From Pavlovales sp. CCMP2436 (taxonomy: Eukaryota > Haptophyta > Pavlovophyceae > Pavlovales), in contig MU631879.1 of NCBI GenBank assembly GCA_026770615.1, forward strand, positions 35,438 through 52,819: 17,382 bases of DNA, written 5' to 3'. Shown piece after piece: positions 1 to 8,226 of this stretch (within the stretch, counting starts at the first letter, position 1; every line of letters starts with the position of its first letter). A program made the translations under genes and the position numbers. A model generated the notes under the pieces. That model searched no databases. It was not told the DNA's origin and saw only the letters and a program-made list of their open reading frames with translations.

Positions 1-164
1 GTGTTGAACTCGGCCCAGTTCTCGCGGTGCTCGGGGGGGATCTTGTCCGCGTCAATGGAGAGCGCGTTGCCGTTGAACCCGGCCAGATCCATCACATCGA
101 GATGGCCTACTGCCGAGCCCCACTCGTCTTCCGGGCGCGCGCGGTTGGGCGCGCGCGTCGGCAT
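1..164 (-). CDS. Partial minus-strand coding segment running off the window edge
   Basis: Read on the minus strand from an ATG at 164-162, this frame is open to the window edge (54 codons). It looks like ordinary protein: EDEWGSAVGHLDVMDLAG, then FNGNALSIDADKIPPEHREN, then WAEFN. It is in a different frame from the 489-codon Ser/Pro-rich ORF, whose stop is at 109-107. Two models fit. It may be the next exon of that same gene, joined by an intron at 259-123 (donor GAT|GTGCCG, acceptor GACGAG|TGG, phase 0 on both sides, 137 nt, within the size range of the other introns here). Or it may be the start of a separate gene. I do not recognise the family. The composition argues for real coding; the boundary at 164 is the least certain part. 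Confidence 0.5.
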   Translation of the reverse strand, partial: MPTRAPNRARPEDEWGSAVGHLDVMDLAGFNGNALSIDADKIPPEHRENWAEFN

Positions 165-1576
165 GGCGGGACCGGCGTGCCCAGCGGCGTGCCCAGCGGC
201 GAGCCCACCGGCGAGCCCACCGGCGAGCCCATCAGCGAGCCCACAGGCGTCATCGGCACATCGTCATCGTCGTCGCTCGGCGGGGGGCTTTGTCCGAAGG
301 AGGTGGGCGAGTTCGGGATGGTGGCGGGGCTCTGTCCAAAGCTCTGGCCGAAGGAGGTGGGCGAGGACGGGACGGGGCTCCGGGCGGCGGAGGCGGGCGA
401 GTAGGAGGACGAGGCGAGCTTGCGGGGAGCCAGCACCGGGCGGCGGGCGCGGCTGAGCATCGGCGAGGACGCACCCGAGGGCGGCGTGAGGCAGGGCGAG
501 CGGCGCGTCGGCGGCAGGGCGGTGCGCGGCGGCGAGGTTAGGTGAGGCGCGAGCAAGCGGCGGGTACGGGCGGCGGCCGGTGCGGCGGTGACGAGCTCGT
601 AGTCGTCGTCGAAGCTCTTGTGCGGCGAGACCTGCGACGACGGCGAGCGGCAGGGCAGCTTCTCCTTGGTGGGCGGCGGCAGGTTCTTATCGTTCGGGAG
701 CGGCGCATCGTCCGGTAGGCGGCTTGGCACCCCATCGTTCGGCGGCGTAGGCGGCATGTCCGAGAGCGGCTCCGTGGCGGGGGACGCGCACTGCTTCTTA
801 TGGCCGCCACGGCCGCGGCGGTAGTGCTTCTTGCCCTGGGTCGCCTGCTCCTGCTCCTCCTCCGACGACGAGCACGTGTTGTCGGCCTGCGCGACAGGGT
901 TCACCGGGCCGAGGACGAGGCGGCGGCGCTGCTTCACGTGAGTGCGCGGCGCGCGTGTTTTCTTTATTTTGAGAGGGGACTCGGCGGGCGCCTCTTGCCC
1001 GAAACCGTTCTCGTCGCAGAGCAGCATCATCTCGGCGGTGTCGGCGCGCGGAGGCAGCGCCAGGGTGGGCATGTCTTGCGCGTCGCCCAGGAGGCCGTAC
1101 GGGTAGCCCGCGGGGTAGGCACGCGGCGCGTCGAGGTGGGCGCCGAACGCGTCGACGAGCGGGTCGCCGGCGGAGAAAGCGTAGCCGACCTTGGACTGCT
1201 TGAAGAGGCTCGCCATGAAGCCTCCAGAGCGGGGGGGCGTGTGCCGGCCGTCGACGACCGCCATGACCGTCATGGGCGTAATGGGCGAGTTGGAGTTGGT
1301 GGGCGGCGACTTGGTGGCGGGCGCGGCGGCGGGCGCTCCACGACCGAAGAGCGCCATGTAGTTCGACTTGGACTGGGACTTGGACAGGGGCGCGGCGGCG
1401 GGCGCTCCAAGGCCGAAGAGCGCCTGCGCGACGAGCGAGCACTCTTCCGTCTGCGCCTCCGGGAGCGCCTCGGGGGGGGGCAGGGGGCTCACCGTGTACT
1501 CGAGGCGATCTGGGTAGTAAGAGCGGCGGCGGAAAATGGGCGAGAACACGCCGAAGCGGGACGTGCCGAGCAGCAT
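107..1576 (-). CDS. Ser/Pro-rich, largely disordered hypothetical protein (489 aa)
   Basis: Unrecognised protein. The 489-codon frame runs from ATG at 1576 to a TAG at 109-107. The N-terminus (about residues 1-60) has aromatic and basic residues (FRRRSYYPDRLEYTVSPLPP). An approximate internal duplication follows: ALFGLGAPAAAPLSKS near residue 52, and ALFGRGAPAAAPATKS near residue 74. A basic tract lies around residues 205-265 (KIKKTR, KQRRR, and an SSSEEEQEQ acidic patch before KKHYRRGRGGHKK). The C-terminal half is SP/TP-rich, with NSPTSFGQS-type repeats, a DDDDD run, and a 12-bp tandem repeat encoding GSPV/GTPL units. Many SP/TP dipeptides suggest a phosphorylated, disordered regulatory or scaffold protein; this is inference. 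Just upstream of the ATG is a pyrimidine-rich tract ending in CAG at 1587-1585, which resembles a 3' splice site, so the true start could lie in an upstream exon. The 3' end may instead be spliced at 259-123 into the other frame. Confidence 0.6.
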   Translation of the reverse strand: MLLGTSRFGVFSPIFRRRSYYPDRLEYTVSPLPPPEALPEAQTEECSLVAQALFGLGAPAAAPLSKSQSKSNYMALFGRGAPAAAPATKSPPTNSNSPITPMTVMAVVDGRHTPPRSGGFMASLFKQSKVGYAFSAGDPLVDAFGAHLDAPRAYPAGYPYGLLGDAQDMPTLALPPRADTAEMMLLCDENGFGQEAPAESPLKIKKTRAPRTHVKQRRRLVLGPVNPVAQADNTCSSSEEEQEQATQGKKHYRRGRGGHKKQCASPATEPLSDMPPTPPNDGVPSRLPDDAPLPNDKNLPPPTKEKLPCRSPSSQVSPHKSFDDDYELVTAAPAAARTRRLLAPHLTSPPRTALPPTRRSPCLTPPSGASSPMLSRARRPVLAPRKLASSSYSPASAARSPVPSSPTSFGQSFGQSPATIPNSPTSFGQSPPPSDDDDDVPMTPVGSLMGSPVGSPVGSPLGTPLGTPVPPCRRARPTARARKTSGARQ

Positions 1577-1840
1577 GCCGTGCGCTGAGGGGCAGAGGGG
1601 CGGCGAGGGGCGGCGAGGGGCGTCAGCGCAGGCGCGGGTACGCCCGTGAAGCGGCTAGGACGCAGCGCAGCGCCTCCGCGGGAGCGAAGCGTGCGGCTGT
1701 GGGCGAAGGTACGCTTCACGTAGGTACTATCCGCGGGCGGGGGGGGGCGCATAGGTCACAGGGAGCGTACCATCGATGAGCGGCGAGAGCGAGAGACTTT
1801 CGGTAGTGGCCTTGGGATGCTGGGCGTCGTGGGCGGCGCC
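1577..1840. other. Spacer with GC-rich short repeats
   Basis: Stretch between the two minus-strand coding frames. It contains a short tandem repeat (GGGGCGGCGA type, about 1594-1620) that forms a pyrimidine tract on the minus strand, directly before the CAG at 1587-1585. It may be a 5' UTR or an intron. No convincing coding frame was seen. Confidence 0.35.
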
Positions 1841-2023
1841 CTACTCGTCCTCGTGGCGCTGCATCTTGTCCTCGGCGCGGTGGATATCGTCGTTCGGGTT
1901 CTTGCACGTGTTCTGGGGCGCGCGCTGCGAGAGGTCGAGCAGGCGCGCGGCAGCGTCATGCGGCGGGGAGCGAGAGAGTTCATCGAACACGAGGTCAAAG
2001 CGCGCGGCGGCCTCCTCCTGCAT
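1841..2023 (-). CDS. Small hypothetical protein or terminal exon (60 codons)
   Basis: Unrecognised. The frame from ATG at 2023 to TAG at 1841 shows the strong G/C third-position bias of the window's real exons. It gives a hydrophilic, helical-looking peptide beginning MQEEAAARFDLVFDELSRSP and ending in the charged HRAEDKMQRHEDE. The upstream sequence (GCATCATGCAG|GAGGAG) could be either a start codon or a 3' splice site, so this may be the last exon of a longer gene rather than a complete 60-residue protein. It lies 264 bp upstream of the Ser/Pro-rich ORF on the same strand. The overlapping plus-strand frame (1817-2206) has a less convincing composition and was not called. Confidence 0.4.
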   Translation of the reverse strand: MQEEAAARFDLVFDELSRSPPHDAAARLLDLSQRAPQNTCKNPNDDIHRAEDKMQRHEDE

Positions 2024-2412
2024 GATGCGAGCGGGATGCCTTGCTGCTCTGTAGACGCGCTGTACGGGGACCGATCCGCGTCGAATGGGCGGAAATTCAC
2101 AACGTCAGATCGACTAAATCAACTTCACAACTGTTCAGGACCCGTATTAATCGTCTCGAGTCGTACTCAATCCAGCCATAGCGTTACCTATTCAAACCGG
2201 TTTTAGAACAGGGCGTCTATTCATACATGTATGATTGCGTATGTCTTGCTACATAGGCGAAGCGAGAATGTTTGACGAATTTAATCTATAATTCAGGCTA
2301 CCGAAATCTGTGGAATCGTAGGTTCCAAAAATTTCAAGTTGGGTAATAGCGTATTCATCAGCCCTAGTCTACTAATCTTTGTACCACTCATACTTCAATA
2401 CGGGAAGATGAG
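2024..2412. other. Lower-GC intergenic region
   Basis: From about 2090 to 2412 the sequence is much richer in A and T than the flanking genes. I see no coding frame, structured RNA or clear repeat. It separates a minus-strand ORF from a plus-strand gene fragment, so it may contain promoters, but no specific motif can be defended. Confidence 0.4.
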
Positions 2413-2423
2413 ATGACACATAG

Positions 2424-2476
2424 CCAGGACTGCACACGTCGATCCGCCAACCAGGAATGCACACGCCGATCGTCAT
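2424..2476 (+). repeat. Imperfect 27-bp direct repeat (two copies)
   Basis: CCAGGACTGCACACGTCGAT (from 2424) recurs as CCAGGAATGCACACGCCGAT (from 2451), a 27-bp period with a few substitutions. It lies just upstream of a broken coding fragment. Function unknown. Confidence 0.55.
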
Positions 2477-2482
2477 CTAGTC

Positions 2483-2811
2483 ATGATCTTCACGCAGACC
2501 GAGGCGCAGAAGCAAGAGATCAAGCGTGCAAGCTAGGCTCCGCGCTGCAGCAGGTCCTGCGCGCGCAGCGGCCGCCCACGGACCAGGACGAGACGAAGAC
2601 CCTCGAGCAGATAGGCGCGATGTACGACGCCGTCCCCGCCGCCTTCGTGTACAACATGCAGCGCTACTACACGGACGGCCGCAGCCTCTCGGCCTTCCTC
2701 TACGCCTTCTCCAACTTCGCCGATGGCAGCGCCTACGTGCACTCCTTTCTCGGCGCAGGCTTCCAGCATTTCTGTGCCAGTACCCTTGACGTCACCCCTC
2801 TAGCGCCTTAA
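2483..2811 (+). pseudogene. Frameshifted gene fragment, helical protein
   Basis: The segment reads as good protein in two frames. From ATG at 2483 one frame gives MIFTQTEAQKQEIKRAS, then stops at a TAG (2534-2536). The next frame continues with LGSALQQVLRAQRPPTDQDE, LEQIGAMYDAVPAAFVYN and MQRYYTDGRSLSAFLYAFSN to about 2773. After that the composition changes, and the frame ends at 2811 in sequence that looks unrelated. The two parts overlap near 2520 and would join with a one-base shift; no plausible intron fits, because the only GT...AG available is about 11 nt. The peptide is amphipathic and helical, loosely like a BAR-type or other helical-bundle domain, but I cannot name it. I read it as a decayed or truncated copy of a gene exon. 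A sequencing indel is an alternative. Confidence 0.4.
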
Positions 2812-3064
2812 AAAACGTCCAGAAGGGTGAACCGATTTTTTTATCGCGCCACTCGCCAGCTCGCGCGCCGCGTAGCGCCAAGGCATCCCCATTTTTTTCA
2901 CAAAATCGCGAGTTCGGGCTACTGCCTACTGTCAAGGAGGGCAAACGCGTTACGGTGGTCCTAAGGCGCTTCAATCCCCCTCGCCGCATCCCCATCTGCA
3001 TGACATGCACCTCCGGCCTGCGTGAGACGGAGTTAGTTAGCATAAGCGACTCAGCACTTTGCAA
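2792..3064 (-). other. Odd-composition segment with an antisense ORF; possible dispersed repeat
   Basis: On the minus strand a 90-codon frame reads through a composition unlike the neighbouring genes, with peptides such as RRGGLKRLRTTVTRLPSLTV and GDALALRGARAGEWRDKKIG. It starts abruptly where the upstream gene fragment loses coding character. It contains T-rich patches (GATTTTTTTATC, CCATTTTTTTCAC on the plus strand) beside GC-rich ones. This looks more like a piece of a dispersed non-coding element that happens to be open than a functional gene. I have no second copy in the window, so the repeat status is only a suspicion. Confidence 0.25.
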
Positions 3065-3180
3065 CAGGTCTGGGTCTGATCAAGCTTCATACCAACACAC
3101 AGGCAGCATGCAGTTAGTTATAATTCATGCCCTTGTCGAGGTGGAGAGCCTGCCGCAGCGCCAACGATACCGCCAACCGG

Positions 3181-3276
3181 ATGACTGTCTGTCAAGACCA
3201 CCCTGTGGCCTGTCCGGGCAGGACGACTGTCTGTCAATACAACCCTGTCCGGTCAGGACGACCGTCTGTCAAGACC

Positions 3277-3281
<5 letters not shown>
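3181..3281 (+). repeat. Three imperfect copies of a GACTGTCTGTCAA unit
   Basis: ATGACTGTCTGTCAAGACCA at 3181, ACGACTGTCTGTCAATACAA at 3223 and ACGACCGTCTGTCAAGACCA at 3258 begin successive units of 42, 35 and at least 24 bases. The first two units end in a CCTGTCCGG(G/T)CAGG block. The last unit runs directly into a poly-C tract. It is non-coding as far as I can see. Confidence 0.7.

Positions 3282-3309
<28 letters not shown>
3279..3309 (+). repeat. Poly-C homopolymer (31 bases)
   Basis: An uninterrupted run of 31 cytosines ends the short tandem repeat array. Its length is probably unstable and may be wrong in the assembly. The proline-rich reading frames across it are artefacts. Confidence 0.9.
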
Positions 3310-3313
<4 letters not shown>

Positions 3314-3918
3314 AGGGCGGGCATATTTTGCGACAACACAACCAAAAAAATATCTTGCTATAATTCCGCAGCGCAGCCCGCAGAGCCCAGGAATGATCGC
3401 GTTATGATTTCCGGTAAACACTTTAAAGAGATCGTACAGTACATACAGCAGAGATTGTTTTTAAGCGCAACTAGATCAGCAGTGCAAGGGTGGTCAGGGC
3501 AAAAGACAGAGGCTTCCTTTCAAAAATAGGTTGAGTGCCGCCCGCGTAGAAATTCCGGAACGTAAAAATTCTGGGCGAACGAGCTCGTGACTGAGTTGTG
3601 TATGCTCACGTGCTGGTTAGTGTTACCTTCCCGGAATGTCGATATCAGCAACCTCGTCCGCGGCCTTCCCGCCTAGCACACTTGTGCGACCTTCACCTTC
3701 GACGCGTGGCTAAGCATAGTTCTTGAAAGTTTTAAGGAAAAAAAGTGCATTGTTTTCCACAGTAGGGTTTTGCTGGGGTGTAGGTTTTAATGCATGCATG
3801 CACGGTCCTAGGACACTTTTAGAAGGCCGCACCATTAATAGAGATTTTTAAGCGTAATATGTCAAAGTCGGATACGTGTCCACAACTAGATCAGCGACAG
3901 CCCACATGCGGTCCCGAC
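3310..3918. other. Gene-free lower-GC interval downstream of CFAP43
   Basis: No credible coding frame. The stretch includes TGCATGCATGCA at about 3792 and scattered A/T runs. The 3' UTR of CFAP43, transcribed on the minus strand, must lie in its right-hand part just below 3919. I could not assign a polyadenylation signal. Confidence 0.5.
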
Positions 3919-6643
3919 CTAGTCCACGGGCTGCCTGCGCGCCTGCTCGTAGTGCGTGAACGTCGGGAAGGTCCGCTTGCGCAGGCGGTCGAGCTCCTCG
4001 CGGAGCAGGTCGATCTCCTGCGCCTGCATCTGGATGAGCGACTTGAGCTTGCGCTGCATGTGCACGTGGTGCACGCGCTCGCCCGCGTTCTTGGACGAGT
4101 CACCGCTGCCCGACGACTGGATATGTGCGATGATCTCACGCTCCGAGACGGTGGCCTCGAGCGACTGCCAGCGGGTGGCGCGGAGGGAGCAGGGGTGAAG
4201 GGGGGGGGAGGGCAGCTCAGCACGCGGCTGCCAGGGCGTGGGCGCGCGGTACGGACGCAGCAGGGGTGGGCGTTGGGCGCGCACGTCGATCTGGTGGTGC
4301 AGCCGGTAGAGCTCGTTGTCCTTCTCAGACTTGAGCCGCTTCATCTTGGCCTGCTGCCGCTCGCGCTCGGCCACGCGCTGCTCGTGCGCCTGGCCCATCG
4401 CATCGAGCTTTCGCTCGAGCTGCGTCACCTCGGCGGACTGCCGCTCCTCGCCGCCGCCCTTCATCAGCTTCTGCAGGTCCTTGGTCACGCGCAGCAGCTG
4501 GAACTCGCGTGTGCGCTCGACGAGGTCGTCGCCCTCCATGGCCAGGCGCTCGTTGTCCCAGACCAGCTCGGCGATGCCCTTGCGGAAGTCGCGCACCTCC
4601 TGCAAGATCTGCACCTTCTCGCCGCCCAGCTTCTTGATCTCAAAGTTGAGCGCCTGTACGGCGCCGCGGTGCACGAAGAGCGCGTTGGCGAAGTCGGTCA
4701 CCACGGCGGCCTGCTCCACCTCGAGCTGCCCCTGCTTGAGCTTGAGCGGCACGGCCACGTCCCAGATCGCCTGCGACGTGGCACGCACGGCGGGGAGGGC
4801 GCGAAGCATCAGCGCGCGCGCCAAGGAGGGGCAAGCGGAGGCAGGATGCGGCGGTGGCGACGGGGGCTCGGCTGGCGGGCCACGGCTGCGCACCTTGTCT
4901 TTGGACTCGCGGAACGCATCGAGTTCGTACCCGAGCGCCTCGATGGCGTGCTCCACGCCCTCGTCCTCCGCCTCCAACTCGTACATGTAGCTGCGCGCCA
5001 GCGAGGGGGCGCACAAGTGAGCGGGCGAGCGGGCGAGGGAGGGCAGGCTGTGCGGGGTAGGGTGCGCGCGCGGTTGAGTGGGCACGAGAAAAAGCAGAGG
5101 GTGGGGCGCGCGCACAGCTCCATGGACTCGAGGTGCTGCTTGCGCTCGGCCACCTCCTCCTCCTTGACGATCTTGTCCGCGCGTAGCCGCTCGAGCCTGT
5201 CCCACAGCGTGAAGCTCATGCCCTCGGGCATCTCCTCGCCCGCGTCCAGCTTGACCACCTCCTCCTTGCGCGCGATCGCGCGCTGGTCCGCGCCGAGGAA
5301 GGGGTCGGCCGCCGCCACGCCGCGCACGGTGAGCAGGTCGGTTCGCTCGACCGCCGGCCCCTGCGCGTTGGCGGCCGAGACAAACATGTTGTGGTGGTCG
5401 TGCTCGTCGGCGCCCGCGTCGTCGTCGGCGTCGGCGCGGACCGTGAGCAGCTCGCGCCGGCGGAAGAGGCGCCAGAGCGCGTCGACAAACTCGGGCGCGT
5501 CGGCAAAGTCCCTGTGGCGGAAGTTCTTCTCGTTGGCGCGCAGCTTGTTCTCCGACTCGGCCCGCTCGTACGCCTCGCGCGCCTTGTCGACACGCGCGGC
5601 GAAGCTGGCCTGCGCCTGCGCCGTCTCGCCGCGCCGGCCGTGCAGCCGCTCGAGCTCAGCGTCCATGGCCACCTCGCGCTCTGCCGCCTGGCGCGCGTGC
5701 ACCTGCGACTGCGCGAGCTTGACCGCCATCAGCTCGTGCTCGTACACGGCCTGCTCAAAGTCAAGCCGCTCGAGCGCCAGGGCGGCCAGCTTGGCGTTGA
5801 AGGCCTTGCACACGTCCGCCGTCTCGGTGCGCAGCTTGAGCAGCTCGGAGTGCAGCCCGCGCCGCAGCTTCTCCTTCTCCTCCTCCGCCTTCTTGAGGCG
5901 CACCTCGAACTCGCGCACCTGCGAGCAGACGGCACGCGGCACACGGCACACGCTGAAGAAGGGGTGCAAGGCGAGCGCGTGCAACGCTCGGGGTCGCAGC
6001 AAGTGGCCGGGGGGGGGGGTCACCTGCGTGAGCTCGTCGCCGCTCATCTCGTCGGCTGGCTTGGCGAGCATCCACGCCGGCCTCTGCAGCGCCTCGGCCA
6101 ACTCGTCGTCGCGCTTGCGCTCGAGGGTGCCGTGCATCATGGCCTTGAGCGCGCGCCTGCTCGCGTCATCCTTCTCCGCCGCCGCGGCGCGCTCGGCGGT
6201 GAGCGCCTCGGCCGCCTCGCGCTTGGCACGGTCCTCCGCCGTCTCCCACCGCTTCGAGGCGAGCTACGGGCACAGGGGGAGAAGGGGTGGGTGGGATGGG
6301 GGGGAGGGTCGGTGACTCCTCCGCGGGGAAGGAAGGGCACCACGGTGGAGGCAACGATCTGGGGGGAGGGGGGGGGGGGGCAGTACACAGGGTGAGCGCC
6401 ACTTCGGTGCGCACCTCGCTGGCGGTCACGTGCAGGATGCGCTCGGGGTCCTCCAACTCCGAGAGGGTCGGCCGGTAGGCGGCGGATGGCTCTTTGAGCT
6501 CGACGCAGATCTCGTGCACGCGCGCGTCCTTCTCGCCGATCCGCTCCATCTCCTTGAGCTTGGCAGCCATGAGCACCTGCGAGGGAAGGAGGGGTGGGGA
6601 GGGAGGAGGGGCTTGTTGGTCTTCTTCTTGTCATCCTCATTCT

Positions 6644-6676
<33 letters not shown>

Positions 6677-6686
6677 TTTATACATA

Positions 6687-6718
<32 letters not shown>

Positions 6719-8192
6719 GGAGAGAGAGAGAGAGAGAGAGCGAGCGAGAGAGTGCATGGGACGCACGTCGAAGCGTGCGTTGAATTTGCGCTTGGTCGAG
6801 CGCGTCAGCTCCTCGCGCAGGTGCGCCTCCGCGATCTTGCGCCGCTCCGTGTACAGCTCGTACGGCGCGAACGTCAGCTCGCGCGTGGTCAGCGCACGCC
6901 CGGCCGCCGCGGCGAGAATGGCCACGGCGCTGTGGTCAAGAATTGAAAATTGTAAGAGGTAGGGGCGCTGTGGTCAAGGACTGTTACGGGGTCGTAGGGT
7001 AAGAGCGCTGTGGTCAAGGACTGTTAGGGGTCGTAGGGAAGGGCGCTGTGGTCAATGACTGTTATGGGGTCGTAGGGGAAGGGCGCTGTGGTCAAGGACT
7101 GCAACGGGGTCGTAGGGGAAGGGCGCACACCGGTCGATCGGCGCCCCCGTGCCCGCCGTCCGCGTGGCCGCGGCAGCCGAGGCGACGGCGGCGGCGACGG
7201 CGGCGGCTGCCCTGGCCTTCGCCGCGTCGGCCGCCCCGTCGGCGGTCGTGGCGCCGTCGACCGAGCCGGAGACGGAGACGGCGTCGTCGCCGGCGATGAG
7301 CGCGTTTGCCTCCGTGTCTGCCTCCATCGCCTCCGCAGCCGCCGCCGCCTCGGCCGCCGCCGCCACCGCGCCCGGGGCGAGCGGCTTGGCCTCGCCGGGT
7401 ACCACGCCGATGGCGGCGGCGAGGGCGCGCGGGTCCTCGAAGGCAGCGTAGCCGAGGTCCTCCTGCAGCAAGGGGGGGGGGGGGTACGTCATCAGTGCCC
7501 ATGCATAAAAAAGGCATATATATACATTTATTTATTTGGTATAAGAACAACAAAAAGGCACAAAAAGCACACACAAACACACACGCACACACAAAGCATA
7601 ACGAACGCACCTCTGCCAGCCGCTCAGACGCGAGCCACGCGCGCTCGCGCAGCTCCACCTCGCGCAGCAGCCCGATGCCGTCGCGCGCGCGCGCCGCCAG
7701 CTCAGACGGGCGGACGAGCGGGTAGTTGAACACGGCGGGCGGCGGCACGGCCCCGCCCTTGTCGACCTCGACGACGGGCCCCTTCTTCGGGGCGGGGCTC
7801 TTGGGCGGCGCGACGCCAGCGGCGGGCGCGTCGGCGTCGACCTCGGGGACGTCGAGCGGCTCGATCGCGACGCCGCGCGTCTCCATGGGCTCGACGGTCT
7901 CGCTCTTGAGCTGCTCCCACAGCAGCAGCTTGCGCAGGTTGGCACGCCGCGCGCTCTCCTTGAGTGACGCGGCCTCCGTGGCCGCCTGCTCCGACAGCTC
8001 GGCGCGCAGCTTCACGTCGACGACCAGCTCGTCCTCGCCGAGCTTCTCAAGCAGGTCCGCCGCGGCGTTGCGCGCGAGCAGCGAGTCGAGCTCGGCGCGC
8101 ACCTGGGAGATGCGGGAAAAGGGACACGCAGGAGACAACACAGGCATATAAAAAAAAGGGAGAAAAAAAAGGGAGAAAAAGGGAGAAAACGA

Positions 8193-8226
<34 letters not shown>

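Larger units (their letters stand above)
3919..8102 (-). other. CFAP43: CFAP43 coiled-coil region (exons 6-14)
   Basis: Exons 6 to 14 encode about 1000 residues rich in Glu, Lys, Arg, Leu and Ala with heptad-like spacing (for example KKAEEEKEKLRRGLHSELLK, QHEQRVAERERQ-type stretches and SLIQMQAQEIDLLREELDRL). Exon 7 (7462-7131) is an Ala-rich low-complexity insertion. The stop codon is at 3921-3919, after QARRQPVD. Confidence 0.75.

Noticed and set aside
2946..2978. Resemblance of TTACGGTGGTCCTAAGGCGC to the conserved 23S/28S rRNA site around ACGGTCCTAAGG
   Set aside because: Only a short interrupted match, with no surrounding rRNA sequence.
3762..3792. TAGGGTTTT and GGTGTAGGTTTT resembling telomere repeats
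   Set aside because: Single, non-tandem occurrences only.
3859..6315. Plus-strand open frame of 818 codons
   Set aside because: It lies antisense to the CFAP43 coiled-coil exons and crosses their introns. Its Leu/Arg/Ser-rich composition is what complementary GC-rich coding DNA gives.
6690..6760. Plus- and minus-strand frames through the TG/GA microsatellites
   Set aside because: His/Thr or Val/Cys/Arg/Glu repeats come from simple-sequence DNA in an intron.
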